A DNA stretch of 64,000 nucleotides, from positions 1-64,000 of the forward strand of contig JAYOIK010000015.1 of the NCBI GenBank assembly GCA_038118725.1. The letters run 5' to 3'. The stretch is from JADHLJ01 sp038118725 (lineage in GTDB: Bacteria > Pseudomonadota > Alphaproteobacteria > Thalassobaculales > Thalassobaculaceae). Shown here piece after piece: positions 18,390 to 27,440 of the stretch; position 1 is the stretch's first letter; every line of letters begins with the position of its first letter. The notes beneath the pieces were generated by a model. That model did no database searches and was not told the origin of the DNA. It worked only from the letters and a program-made list of their open reading frames with translations. Both the position numbers and the translations under genes were made by a program.

Positions 18390-19178
18390 ATGAGTAACGC
18401 CACGACGCAGCGGCTGAAACGGGTGTTGGTCACCAATGACGACGGCATCGACGCGCCCGGCCTCAAGGTCGCCGAGGCGGTCGCCGCCAGTATCGCCGAG
18501 GAGGTCTGGACCGTCGCGCCGGCGGGAGACTTCAGCGGCGGCTCACGGGTTCTGAGCCTGCATCAAGCCCTGCGTCTTAACCAGCATGGCGAGCGACGCT
18601 TCGCGCTTACCGGCTCACCCGCGGATTGCATGTTCGTCGGCATCGCCTCGGTCCTGAAGGACAACCCACCGGATCTGGTGCTCTCGGGCGTCAATGCCGG
18701 CGTCAATATCGGCGGCGATGTGGGCTTTAGCGGAACCGTCGGCGCGGCGATGACCGCGCATGGCCTCGGCGTGCCTGCGATGGCGCTGAGTCAGGCTTGG
18801 AAGGGCGATCGTTCGACCATCCCGTGGGAGACGTCGCGGGAATGGCTGCCCAAGGTGGTCGCCGCCTTGGTCGACGCCGAGGGCTGGCCGTGGAATTTCG
18901 TGCCGAACATCAATATTCCGGCCACCGACCCGGCTTCCGTCACCGGGATTGAGGTCACCCAGCAGGGCCATTCGGCCGTCATCATGCCGACCGTGGAAAG
19001 GCGTACCGACCTTCGTCAGCAGGACTATTATTGGATCTACATGCACAAGGAAAACGACAACCCCAAGCCCGACGAGGACATCGCCGCCCTGCGCCGGGAC
19101 GCGGTCTCGGTGACGCCGCTGGGCACCAATATCACCGACGACGCGGGGAGCGACATCCTTCGGGCGGTCTTTGGTTAG
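18390..19178 (+). CDS. surE: 5'/3'-nucleotidase SurE
   Basis: A 262-residue phosphatase of the SurE family that removes phosphate from nucleoside monophosphates and related compounds. The metal-binding Asp pair lies at residues 17-18 in VLVTNDDGID, followed by a Ser in FSGGSR and an Asn in SGVNAGVNIGGD. It is encoded away from the usual surE-pcm context, inside a catabolic region, so it may be a paralogue rather than the stationary-phase SurE. An intrinsic terminator follows at 19216. Confidence 0.85.
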   Translation: MSNATTQRLKRVLVTNDDGIDAPGLKVAEAVAASIAEEVWTVAPAGDFSGGSRVLSLHQALRLNQHGERRFALTGSPADCMFVGIASVLKDNPPDLVLSGVNAGVNIGGDVGFSGTVGAAMTAHGLGVPAMALSQAWKGDRSTIPWETSREWLPKVVAALVDAEGWPWNFVPNINIPATDPASVTGIEVTQQGHSAVIMPTVERRTDLRQQDYYWIYMHKENDNPKPDEDIAALRRDAVSVTPLGTNITDDAGSDILRAVFG

Positions 19179-19215
19179 GCGGGCTCGGAGGAAATCCCGC
19201 TCCCAATCTCCCGTT

Positions 19216-19239
19216 GCCCCCGCGGAGGCGGGGGCTTTT
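19216..19239 (+). terminator. Rho-independent terminator after surE
   Basis: An 8-bp perfect GC stem (GCCCCCGC with GCGGGGGC) around the loop GGAG, followed by TTTT. It lies 37 bases after the surE stop. Confidence 0.8.
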
Positions 19240-19311
19240 GCCGCCAGTTTCGCGTCGTGACGGTCACTCCAGGTCAAGGGCGTTGGTGAAGTTTCCGAAA
19301 GCCCAGGCCCA

Positions 19312-19794
19312 CTAAAGGAAAAGCTGAATATTGCCGAAGGCGGCTTCCGGGTTCAGCAGGTCGACGCGCTTGAGCTTCATCCTGATGCCCCCATCCAGCA
19401 GCACCAACTCATGCCGCGCCGTCGCCGCCAGCAGGAACTGTTCGTCTAGCCGGCTTTCGACATAGAGAAACGGCGTGGTGGTCGTGAACGTCCCGGCGTC
19501 ATGGTCAACCGCGTCGATGAACGGGCGTTGCAATACGTGGTGACAGCGGCTGCGCGGTTTTTGCGAGAAGGTGCGCGCGCCCTTGAGACGCTCCACCCGC
19601 AACCGGCGGAGATAGTCATCCTCGTGCATCAAGGCGGTAACCAGCTTCGGGTTCTCGGCATCGGGATCTAGCGGCATCCAGTAATGGCTGTCCGGCGCCC
19701 ATAGCGCCAGCCAGTCGTCGAAACGCCCCTCGTCGAGCATCCGGGCTTCGTCATACACGAATTCAATCAGGTCATCGCGGCTGGGAAAGGTCAC
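19312..19794 (-). CDS. Aromatic-ring-hydroxylating dioxygenase, small (beta) subunit
   Basis: A 160-residue protein of the SnoaL-like fold used by beta subunits of Rieske oxygenases. FVYDEARMLDEGRFDDWLALW near the N-terminus and the SRCHHVLQRP segment are family-like. The GTG start at 19794 overlaps the alpha-subunit TGA as GTGA, so translation is probably coupled and the alpha/beta ratio fixed. The longer frame from 19938 lies wholly inside the alpha gene. Beta subunits are structural and support the alpha hexamer. Confidence 0.85.
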   Translation of the reverse strand: MTFPSRDDLIEFVYDEARMLDEGRFDDWLALWAPDSHYWMPLDPDAENPKLVTALMHEDDYLRRLRVERLKGARTFSQKPRSRCHHVLQRPFIDAVDHDAGTFTTTTPFLYVESRLDEQFLLAATARHELVLLDGGIRMKLKRVDLLNPEAAFGNIQLFL

Positions 19795-21125
19795 GCGCCG
19801 GCCCCTTGCATCGATATCGTCATGTATTTGGCCCAGGCGTTGAACTGGTTGCGCATCTGCCGCTCGGTGGTGCCGTTCTCGACCGCGATGGCGTCGAAAT
19901 CCTCTCCGTCGGTATGGAGCCTCTGGACATTGACCCATTCGAGGCCGTCGGCCATCAGGCCCTCCTGGGCGCGCTCGTACATTTCCAGATCGTCATGGCC
20001 GACAATCGATGTCGGCGCGTTGATCAGCCGATTGTACATCGCCGTGCGCTCCAACAGCATTTCCGGCGCGCCTACCAAACGATAGATATAACTCTCGACG
20101 AGGGTCTTGTCGGCGGCCAGCGGAATGAAGATCCGCAGCTGCTGGATCGGCCCCTTGACCATGATGTTCGGGAAATAGACCGTGTTGTGCCGGTTCTCGC
20201 CGAGGATCGCGCGGGCCCGCTCCTCCCCGTAAGCGGCGGTCATTTGATCGAAATATCCGGGTATCTCCGAATAGTCCGAATGGATGGAATGATGAACGCC
20301 GGTATGGCCATGGCCGTTCGGCCAGGTGCGGATGCCCATCTCCTCGAAGAACTCATAGGAGGACATGAAGGGCGCGATCACCTGGATCGCCATCGGCTTG
20401 GGCGCGTCCTCGGCGGGCCGGCTCTCCTCCCATATCCGGACCGCCGTCCCGGCGGAGCTTTCATGGGCCACCATCGGATGACACGTGTCCGTCTGGTTCT
20501 CGACCAGCATCTTCCAGTTGCAGCGATGCATGTAGCGCAGGGGCGGACCGGCGATCTCAAGCCGCCCCTCGGGAGAACGGTCGACCATGTTATCGATCGA
20601 ACTCAGGCTCTCGCCGAAAAAGCTCTCGAAATCCGGCCCCTCGTGGGAGAGCCGGGCGAAGACAAAACCGCGATAGTTTCTGACCGCCCCGACCCGGGCC
20701 ATGTCGTTGCCCGACGCGCTGTTCTCCAGGCCGGTTCCGTCATAGCCCTTGCGCAACGGCATGCCGAGCCGGGTCCCATCGGTCTTGTAGGTCCATGCGT
20801 GATACGGGCAACGAAAGAACTTCCCGGTATTGCCGGTCCGGTCGATGACCAGCTTGGTCCCCTTGTGGGCGCAGCGGTTATACAGGACATGGACCTCGCC
20901 ATCCTGGTGGCGAATCATGACGATGGGCTGACGGCCGATCTCGGTGGTGAAGTAGTCCCCGGGATTCGGCGTCTGGCTGTCATGGCCGACAAAGACCCAG
21001 GTATTGGCGAAAAGATGCTTCATCTCCAGATCAAAGATCTCGGCATCGACATAGACGTCGCGATGTACCTCGGCGGGCCGAATCAATGCTTTTACGGCGG
21101 CGGGATTTTCGGCGTAGCGGCTCAT
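19791..21125 (-). CDS. Aromatic-ring-hydroxylating dioxygenase, large (alpha) subunit
   Basis: A 444-residue Rieske non-heme iron oxygenase. The [2Fe-2S] ligands are Cys85 and His87 (CAHKG) and Cys106 and His109 (CPYHAW). The mononuclear iron motif is visible as ENQTDTCHPMVAHE. It would add dioxygen to an aromatic ring using electrons from a reductase and ferredoxin, but neither is encoded next to it. ATG 21125 has GAGAG upstream; the longer frame from 21233 has no support. The substrate cannot be read from the sequence. Confidence 0.88.
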   Translation of the reverse strand: MSRYAENPAAVKALIRPAEVHRDVYVDAEIFDLEMKHLFANTWVFVGHDSQTPNPGDYFTTEIGRQPIVMIRHQDGEVHVLYNRCAHKGTKLVIDRTGNTGKFFRCPYHAWTYKTDGTRLGMPLRKGYDGTGLENSASGNDMARVGAVRNYRGFVFARLSHEGPDFESFFGESLSSIDNMVDRSPEGRLEIAGPPLRYMHRCNWKMLVENQTDTCHPMVAHESSAGTAVRIWEESRPAEDAPKPMAIQVIAPFMSSYEFFEEMGIRTWPNGHGHTGVHHSIHSDYSEIPGYFDQMTAAYGEERARAILGENRHNTVYFPNIMVKGPIQQLRIFIPLAADKTLVESYIYRLVGAPEMLLERTAMYNRLINAPTSIVGHDDLEMYERAQEGLMADGLEWVNVQRLHTDGEDFDAIAVENGTTERQMRNQFNAWAKYMTISMQGAGA

Positions 21126-21288
21126 GCGGGGTCTCTCGTCGGTCGCGCCCTGGCAAGAGTATGAGTCTCCGCTCGGCGAGCCGTCAACCAAGCGCCGCCG
21201 CAACCCGCGACACCGTGAATTCAGTGGGTTCACGCGCCGCGGGTTTTGAACTATCCATGGCCCAGCGCAACTTGAGACGGCTCATTCC

Positions 21289-21930
21289 ATGACAAGTTTC
21301 CCGCCCTCCCTGCTTAGCGGCTACAAGGCCTTTCGCGATAATCGCTATAGCCAGGAGAACGAGCGCTATCGCAAGCTGGCCGAGGCTGGCCAATCCCCGG
21401 AGACATTGCTGATCGCGTGCTGTGATTCCCGCGCCGCGCCGGAGACGATCTTCAACTCCGCGCCAGGGGAGATTTTCGTGGTGCGGAACGTCGCGAACCT
21501 CGTCCCGCCCTACGCTCCGGACGACCAGCACCACTCAACCTCGGCGGCCCTGGAATTCGCGGTTCAGAGCCTGAAGGTCAAGAATATCGTGGTCATGGGG
21601 CATGGCCGCTGCGGCGGCATCAACGCGGCGCTCAACCCCAGCGCCGAGCCCTTGTCACCGGGTGACTTCATCGGCAAATGGATGGAATTGCTGGGACCGG
21701 CGGCCGAAGCGATCTCGGCGAATAAATGGTCGACCCCGGCGGAGCGTCAACAGATGCTGGAATTCGCGTCGATCCGTTTCTCGATCGCCAATCTCCGGAC
21801 TTTTCCCTGCGTCTCGATTCTCGAGAAAAAGGGCCGGCTCACCCTGCACGGCGCCTGGTTCGATATCGCCGAGGGCGAGCTGTGGGTGATGGACTCCGAA
21901 TCAGAGGATTTTCGGGCCGTCACCGCTTAA
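21289..21930 (+). CDS. Beta-class carbonic anhydrase
   Basis: A 213-residue zinc enzyme that interconverts CO2 and bicarbonate. The zinc ligands are Cys45 in CCDSR, His105 and Cys108 in GHGRCGG; the Asp46-Arg48 dyad is present. Length fits the bacterial beta class. Its stop overlaps that of the convergent SDR gene (TTAA at 21927-21930), so there is no space for a terminator. It is divergent from the Rieske genes. Confidence 0.92.
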   Translation: MTSFPPSLLSGYKAFRDNRYSQENERYRKLAEAGQSPETLLIACCDSRAAPETIFNSAPGEIFVVRNVANLVPPYAPDDQHHSTSAALEFAVQSLKVKNIVVMGHGRCGGINAALNPSAEPLSPGDFIGKWMELLGPAAEAISANKWSTPAERQQMLEFASIRFSIANLRTFPCVSILEKKGRLTLHGAWFDIAEGELWVMDSESEDFRAVTA

Positions 21931-22718
21931 CGGTTCGGGAACGGGATCGCCGTCACCGCGTCGAGCCCGGCCCGGCGTTGAATCTCCTCGTCGCGCAACG
22001 AAACATCGCCGCCGTCAAATTCGCGTGCATCGTCGGTGCACAGCCAGGCCATGGCCTTGGCCGGGCGGTCGACCGAGGCGTGCGCGGCCGGGTCCATCTG
22101 ACTGATCGGGTTAATGCCCGAGGCCTTGATCGCGACCTGCATATGGGTCATCACCGTGCCGGGGGAAAGCCCGACCACGCGGATACCCTGGCCGCCATAT
22201 TCCAGATGCGCCATGCGCGTCAGCATCAGCGCCCCGGCCTTGCTCGAGCAATAGTGGCTCCAGCCTTCCAGGGCCCCGGTGGCGGCGCCGGAGCTTATGT
22301 TAACGATGGTCCCGCCCCCCTGCTCCAACATGGCCGGGATCGCGGCGCGCAAGCCGAAATAGACGCCCTTGTAGTTGACGTCGGCGACCTTGACCCATTC
22401 CTCCGGATCGGAATCGGCGAGCTTTGATATCGGGTCGATCAGCCCGGCATTGTTGACCAGGATATCGACGCTCCCAAAAGCCTCGCGGCAACGGGCCACG
22501 ACCTTGGCCAGGTCATCATAGACCGCCACGTCGCAGGCCATCGCCTCGGCCTTGCCGCCGGCGGCCCGGATTTCCGAGGCATTGGCCTCGATCTCGCCGG
22601 TATTGCGCGCCACCAGGAGAACCGACACACCTTGCGCCGCGAGTTCCTTGGCGGCGGCGGCGCCGATCCCCCTGCTGGCGCCGGTGATGATGGCGCTCTT
22701 GCCCGCGAGTTCGCTCAT
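21927..22718 (-). CDS. SDR family oxidoreductase
   Basis: A 263-residue classical short-chain dehydrogenase with TGASRGIG, NNAGL, the catalytic Ser in VNISSGA and YCSSK. Arg in LVARN suggests NADP(H). ATG 22718 is preferred because GGAG lies 8 bases upstream; the frame from 22781 would add 21 unlikely residues. The stop is shared with the convergent carbonic anhydrase gene. Substrate unknown. Confidence 0.85.
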   Translation of the reverse strand: MSELAGKSAIITGASRGIGAAAAKELAAQGVSVLLVARNTGEIEANASEIRAAGGKAEAMACDVAVYDDLAKVVARCREAFGSVDILVNNAGLIDPISKLADSDPEEWVKVADVNYKGVYFGLRAAIPAMLEQGGGTIVNISSGAATGALEGWSHYCSSKAGALMLTRMAHLEYGGQGIRVVGLSPGTVMTHMQVAIKASGINPISQMDPAAHASVDRPAKAMAWLCTDDAREFDGGDVSLRDEEIQRRAGLDAVTAIPFPNR

Positions 22719-22922
22719 GAGTCCGCTCCATGGTGGGTTTCCGGAGAATGGTCGCGCCTGTTTACGGCATCGGCGAGGCAAACACCATCAGGGTTCGGAT
22801 GATCGCGGATCTTCCCGGGTTCCGCTAAAAGCAACCGGTTGCGGGCCGCCGACCTGGCCAGCTACGCTTAATGTCGAACCGCTTCGAGAGAGTTTCGACG
22901 ACAGCCGCCGGAGGATCCGATC

Positions 22923-23822
22923 ATGGTGACCGTTACCCCGCTGGAAACCACGCTTGGCGCGCGCATTACCGACATCAGAATCCCTGAAATGACCGCCGAC
23001 GAGTGGGCGGTGGTGGAAAACGCCTTTCACGAGCACGGCGCGCTGGTGTTCCCGGACCAGCACCTCACCGGGGAAGAGCAATCGGCCTTCGGAGAACGCT
23101 TCGGCGATATCGAGATGCTTCGCGACGGCTCGCAGAAAGCGGTCGCGATCAGCAATCAAAAGCCCGACGGAACCGCGATGTCCGCCGAGGAAACCCGCTA
23201 CAAAACCCTGCGCGGCAACGAAGGCTGGCACACCGACAGCTCCTACATGCCCTTGGCGGCGAAAGCCTCGATCCTGGCGGCCCAGATCGTTCCGTCCAGC
23301 GGCGGCGAGACCGAACTCGCGGATATGCGGGCCGCCTACGACGCCTTGGACGATGTAACAAAGGAGCGGATCGCCGATCTCTCGGCCTATCACTCGCTCT
23401 ACGCCTCGCAGGCCAAGGCCGGGTACACCTTCAAGACCGGCGAGGGATACGGCTATCACACCAAGGGCGCGCCACTGCGTCCGCTAGTGAAGGTTCATCC
23501 CTTGACCGGGCGTAAATCCCTGTTCATCGGGCGGCACGCCTATCGCATTCCCGGCATGCCGGATGACGAGGCGCAGGACCTCCTGGACACTCTGCTGGAC
23601 GCCGCGTGCAAGCCGCCGCGCACCTATGCCCATCAGTGGAAAGCCGGCGACGTTATGATGTGGGATAATCGCTGCATCCTGCATCGCGCCTGCCCGTATG
23701 ACTACAACGAGATCCGGGTGATGCGCCATGTCCGGGTCGCGGGCGAGCCGGAGAGCGAGTTGGTGGTGACGGGACCGGACGAGCGGGCGGACGCCTTCGT
23801 TCCTTCCACGAGCAATCGATAG
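22923..23822 (+). CDS. TauD/TfdA family 2-oxoglutarate dioxygenase
   Basis: A 299-residue Fe(II)/2-oxoglutarate dioxygenase. The iron ligands are His113 and Asp115 in GWHTDSSY and the distal His in CILHRACPYD, with the 2-oxoglutarate-binding Arg in IRVMRHVRV. Members of the family attack taurine, 2,4-D and other sulfonates or ethers. No sulfonate importer is present in the window, so the substrate is open. ATG 22923 has GGAGG upstream. It is followed by a repeat-filled spacer. Confidence 0.87.
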   Translation: MVTVTPLETTLGARITDIRIPEMTADEWAVVENAFHEHGALVFPDQHLTGEEQSAFGERFGDIEMLRDGSQKAVAISNQKPDGTAMSAEETRYKTLRGNEGWHTDSSYMPLAAKASILAAQIVPSSGGETELADMRAAYDALDDVTKERIADLSAYHSLYASQAKAGYTFKTGEGYGYHTKGAPLRPLVKVHPLTGRKSLFIGRHAYRIPGMPDDEAQDLLDTLLDAACKPPRTYAHQWKAGDVMMWDNRCILHRACPYDYNEIRVMRHVRVAGEPESELVVTGPDERADAFVPSTSNR

Positions 23823-23892
23823 GGGCTTGCGGGTTACCGTGTCTTCGCCTTAGGCCTTCTACAACACCGCTCCCACCCGGTAACTCCTAGTC

Positions 23893-24029
23893 CGTCGCCC
23901 TGGCGAAAGGCAGGGCCTCGCGCAATATTCAGCCACCAAGTCCGCTTTCGTCGTCGCTACAGTCCAACTTGGGTGGAATCCGCCGGGCGGTACCACCAAT
24001 GTTTGGCCCTGCCTTTCGCCAGGGCGACG
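23893..24029. repeat. Paired inverted hairpins, REP-like family I, copy C
   Basis: The left arm is 23893-23919 (stem GCCCTG/CAGGGC, loop GCGAAAGG). The right arm, 24005-24029, is a perfect 25-bp inverted match. Both arms carry the same loop and stem, unlike copies A, B and D. It occupies most of the 377-bp gap 23823-24199; the remainder shows only an AT-richer stretch before the monooxygenase start. Confidence 0.78.
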
Positions 24030-24199
24030 GTAACATTGCCGACGTGTGAAACTTTCCGCCCCCGTCAACCGACCGCTGTTATTTCACCTGTGTTCATGTC
24101 ATGCGCGGCGGTCATTCGGGTGTGACATGGCAAGCTGTTTCTGGCAAAAAGATGCTGAATACACCGCATTGATACGGAAATCGGGAGCATCGTTTCGCC

Positions 24200-25924
24200 A
24201 TGCCTGAAGGACCGACGACAGGACAATCACCATCCAAGGCCGCCGTCACCGAACTGGACGCCCTGGTCATCGGCGCCGGGTTTTCCGGTCTCTATCAACT
24301 GCTGTGCCTGCGCGATCGTCTCGGGATGAACGCCCGCGTGGTCGAGGCCGGCGACGGCGTCGGCGGCACCTGGTATTGGAACCGCTATCCCGGCGCGCGC
24401 TGCGACTCCGAAAGCCACTCCTATTCCTACTACTTCTCGAAGGAACTGCTTGAGGAGTGGGAATGGTCGGAGCGCTATCCCGAGCATTGGGAAATCGTGA
24501 AATATCTGAACTACGTCGCCGACAAGTTCGATCTGAAGAAGGACATCCAGTTCGGCGCCCGGGTGACCGCCGCGCGTTTTGACGAAACCACGAACCAATG
24601 GATGGTGGAGACGGATGGCGGAGAGCGGTTCCGGGCAACCTATCTGATCACCGCGGTCGGCTGCCTCTCCTCGACCAACACGCCGAAATTCCCCGGCTTG
24701 GATAGCTTTGAGGGCAAATGGTACCACACCGGCACCTGGCCTCACGAAGGCGTGGATTTCACCGGCAAGCGGGTAGCCCAGATCGGTACCGGTTCAACCG
24801 GCATTCAGGCGGCGCCGGTGATCGCGGCACAAGCCAAGCACCACTTTATCTTCCAACGCACCGCGAACTACAGCGTTCCGGCGAACAACCACCCGCTCGA
24901 CGACGAGTTCAAGAAGTACGTCAAGGAAAACCACGAGGAAATCCGCAAGATCATCCAGTCGACTCCGAATGGTCATCCCTTTCGGATCTCGGATCGCCAG
25001 GTCTTCGACGTGAGCGACGAGGAACGCGCGAAGATCTATGAGGAATACTACGAGATCGGCGGGCTTCGTTTCCGGGCCAGCTTCCAGGATATCGTCTTCG
25101 ACAAGAAGGCCAACGACACCGCGTCGGAATTCATCAAAAACAAGATCCGCTCAATCGTGAAGGATCCGAAAACCGCGGCGCTGCTGACCGATATCGACCA
25201 CCCCTATTCCACCAAGCGTCCGCCGATCGACACCGGCTATTTCGAGACCTTCAACCGTGACAATGTCGAACTGGTCGACGTCAAAAGCAATCCGATCAAG
25301 GCGATCACGCCGAAGGGCATCCTGCTGGAGAACGGCGAGGAATACGAGGTCGATATCATCGTGCTGGCCACCGGCTTCGACGCCATGACCGGGCCACTGC
25401 TCAACATCGATATCCAAGGCCGGGACGGCCTGCCCCTGCGCGAGGTTTGGGACGGCGGACCGAGGACCTATCTCGGCCTTCAGGTCGCCGGCTTCCCAAA
25501 CATGTTCACCATCACCGGTCCCGGCAGCCCGTCGGTGCTTTGCAACATGCCGGTCGCCATCGAGCAGCATGTGGAGTGGGTCACCGATTGCATCTCCGAT
25601 CTGCGCGAGCAGGGCGTCGCCACCATCGAGACCACCGAGGAATCGATGGAGAAATGGCGCGTTCATGTGAACGAAGCGGCCCACGCGACGCTGATGCCCT
25701 TCGCGCGCGGCACCTGGTATTGGGGCGCGAATGTTCCCGGCAAGCCGCGGGTCTTCATGCCCTATGCCGGCGGCATGACCCGCTATCGCCTGATATGCAA
25801 GAATGTTCGGGAAAACGGCTATGAAGGCTTCAAGCTAAGCGGGATCGCCGACGCACCGTCCCCCGCCTTCATCCCCGCCGGCGACTTCACCCTCGCCGCG
25901 ACGGTGCCCGGTCCCGGCGTGTAA
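24200..25924 (+). CDS. Baeyer-Villiger type flavin monooxygenase
   Basis: A 574-residue FAD- and NADPH-dependent enzyme. It has the FAD motif GAGFSGLYQL near residue 22, GTWYWNRYPGARCD typical of cyclohexanone-monooxygenase relatives, the Baeyer-Villiger fingerprint FEGKWYHTGTWP at about 170-181, the NADPH motif GTGSTGIQ and a late ATGFD motif. It should insert oxygen next to a ketone carbonyl and form an ester or lactone. A nearby SDR could supply the ketone, but the genes are not in one operon. Confidence 0.9.
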   Translation: MPEGPTTGQSPSKAAVTELDALVIGAGFSGLYQLLCLRDRLGMNARVVEAGDGVGGTWYWNRYPGARCDSESHSYSYYFSKELLEEWEWSERYPEHWEIVKYLNYVADKFDLKKDIQFGARVTAARFDETTNQWMVETDGGERFRATYLITAVGCLSSTNTPKFPGLDSFEGKWYHTGTWPHEGVDFTGKRVAQIGTGSTGIQAAPVIAAQAKHHFIFQRTANYSVPANNHPLDDEFKKYVKENHEEIRKIIQSTPNGHPFRISDRQVFDVSDEERAKIYEEYYEIGGLRFRASFQDIVFDKKANDTASEFIKNKIRSIVKDPKTAALLTDIDHPYSTKRPPIDTGYFETFNRDNVELVDVKSNPIKAITPKGILLENGEEYEVDIIVLATGFDAMTGPLLNIDIQGRDGLPLREVWDGGPRTYLGLQVAGFPNMFTITGPGSPSVLCNMPVAIEQHVEWVTDCISDLREQGVATIETTEESMEKWRVHVNEAAHATLMPFARGTWYWGANVPGKPRVFMPYAGGMTRYRLICKNVRENGYEGFKLSGIADAPSPAFIPAGDFTLAATVPGPGV

Positions 25925-25967
25925 GGGTCGAGTGTAGAAGGGCCGATCCTTTAGCGGCTCATTGCTA

Positions 25968-25995
25968 GGGAACGGGGGCGCCGAGCCCCCTTCCC
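25968..25995. terminator. Terminator-like hairpin between convergent genes
   Basis: GGGAA plus GGGGGC pairs with GCCCCC plus TTCCC around the loop GCCGA, with one bulged C at 25973. It lies between the convergent monooxygenase and amidase genes. There is no clear T run on either side, so termination is inferred from stem strength and position. Confidence 0.5.
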
Positions 25996-26003
25996 CACCT
26001 CGC

Positions 26004-27413
26004 TTACATCCTTGGATCAATCGGCGTGACCTGTCCCGCCGCGTCCTCGATCACCTGGGCCGCGTCGAGGCATAGATCCTCGCGATACCGCGCACCGATG
26101 ATCTGCACACCGCCGGGCAGGCCATCGCGCAGCCCGGTGCAGACCGCCACCGAGGGCAGTCCCAGCAAGTTCACGCTGACCATCAGCACCTGAGCCATGA
26201 AGATCCGCTCAACCTCGGCGCGGGAACCGACATCCTCGTTCGGCTTGAAGGGCGTGATATTGGAGACCGGGCCTACGATCAGCGGATAGCGCTCGAGGAA
26301 TTGCATCCACGCCCGCATCAGGCGCGTGCGCTCGCCCACCAGGCGCATATAGCCCGCGAGATCGACTTCCGGGGCGAAACTCTCGAAATGGTCGAGGGAG
26401 CGCACGATATCGGCCGAGCCGATCTCGCGCATCGCCTTGCCCATGATCGCCCGGGTTTCCGCCGTGATCAGCCCGGCCCAAACCTCGCCACAGCGGGCGA
26501 TCTCCGGCGGCTCGACCCGTTCGACCTCATACCCGGCGCCGGCCAGCATCTTCTCCGCCCGCTCCAGCGCGTCGGTAACCTCGGGGTCCACCGGCGTGCC
26601 GGGCGAATTGGTGACCAGCGCCACCCTAATAGGCCTTTTCGCCGGAGCCCCGGTCAAGGGCGCGGGCACCCACCACGGGTCTCGCGTGTCCCCGCCCGCC
26701 ATCACCTCGAGGCCAAGCCGCGTATCGGCGACGGAGCGGCAGATCGGTCCCTGGGTCGACATCAACAGCATGAGCGGTGGACGCTCTTCCTTGGCCGTCG
26801 GGTTGAAGGCCGGAATGCGCCCCTGGGTCGGTTTCACGGTCGCGAGCCCCGTGCAATAAGCGGGATAGCGCACCGATCCGCCGAGATCATTGCCATGCGC
26901 GAGGCAGCCCACCCCCGCCGCGAGCGACGCGGAGGCGCCGCCGGAGGAGCCGCCGGGCGTCCAATCCGCCTTCCACGGGTTCACGGTCGCCCCGAACAAC
27001 GGATTGTCGGTATGCCAGCGCAACGAGAACTCCGGCGCGTTGGTCCGGCCGATGACAATCGCCCCGGCCTTCAGAAGATTATCCACGACAGGCGAATTCG
27101 CGGCCGCAACCATATCCTTCAAGGCGGGCAGGCCGTTCGGACTGCTTTGCCCCGCGATATCGACATTGTCCTTGATGGTTACCGGCACCCCGTGCAGCGG
27201 GCCGAGCGCGTCGCCCCGGGCCACCGCCGCGTCGGCCTCTCGAGCGGCGGCGCGGGCACTGTCATGCAAGGGGCGGGTAATCGCGTTCAGCGCGGGATTG
27301 ACGGCGTCCAGGCGCGCGAGATGCGCCTCAATCACGTCCCCCGCCGAGATCTCCTTGGCGGCGATCTTGGCGGCGGTCTCGCCGGCTTCCAGTTTCCATA
27401 AAGCGTCGGCCAT
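26004..27413 (-). CDS. Amidase signature family hydrolase
   Basis: A 469-residue amidase with the Ser-cisSer-Lys triad: Lys in VPVTIKDNVDIAG, and the glycine/serine-rich loop GGSSGGASASLAAGVG. It cleaves an amide bond, releasing ammonia or an amine. ATG 27413 has GGAGGAGG 6 bases upstream, so the five extra residues of the frame from 27428 are rejected. It lies 27 bp after an LLM flavoenzyme gene on the same strand, so both probably serve one pathway. GatA is unlikely because gatB and gatC are absent. Confidence 0.88.
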   Translation of the reverse strand: MADALWKLEAGETAAKIAAKEISAGDVIEAHLARLDAVNPALNAITRPLHDSARAAAREADAAVARGDALGPLHGVPVTIKDNVDIAGQSSPNGLPALKDMVAAANSPVVDNLLKAGAIVIGRTNAPEFSLRWHTDNPLFGATVNPWKADWTPGGSSGGASASLAAGVGCLAHGNDLGGSVRYPAYCTGLATVKPTQGRIPAFNPTAKEERPPLMLLMSTQGPICRSVADTRLGLEVMAGGDTRDPWWVPAPLTGAPAKRPIRVALVTNSPGTPVDPEVTDALERAEKMLAGAGYEVERVEPPEIARCGEVWAGLITAETRAIMGKAMREIGSADIVRSLDHFESFAPEVDLAGYMRLVGERTRLMRAWMQFLERYPLIVGPVSNITPFKPNEDVGSRAEVERIFMAQVLMVSVNLLGLPSVAVCTGLRDGLPGGVQIIGARYREDLCLDAAQVIEDAAGQVTPIDPRM

Positions 27414-27440
27414 CGAAACCTCCTCCAATAGAACCGCCCG

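Noticed and set aside
19806..21164. 452-codon + strand frame across the Rieske alpha gene
   Set aside because: It is antisense to a gene with full Rieske and iron motifs and has no domain of its own.
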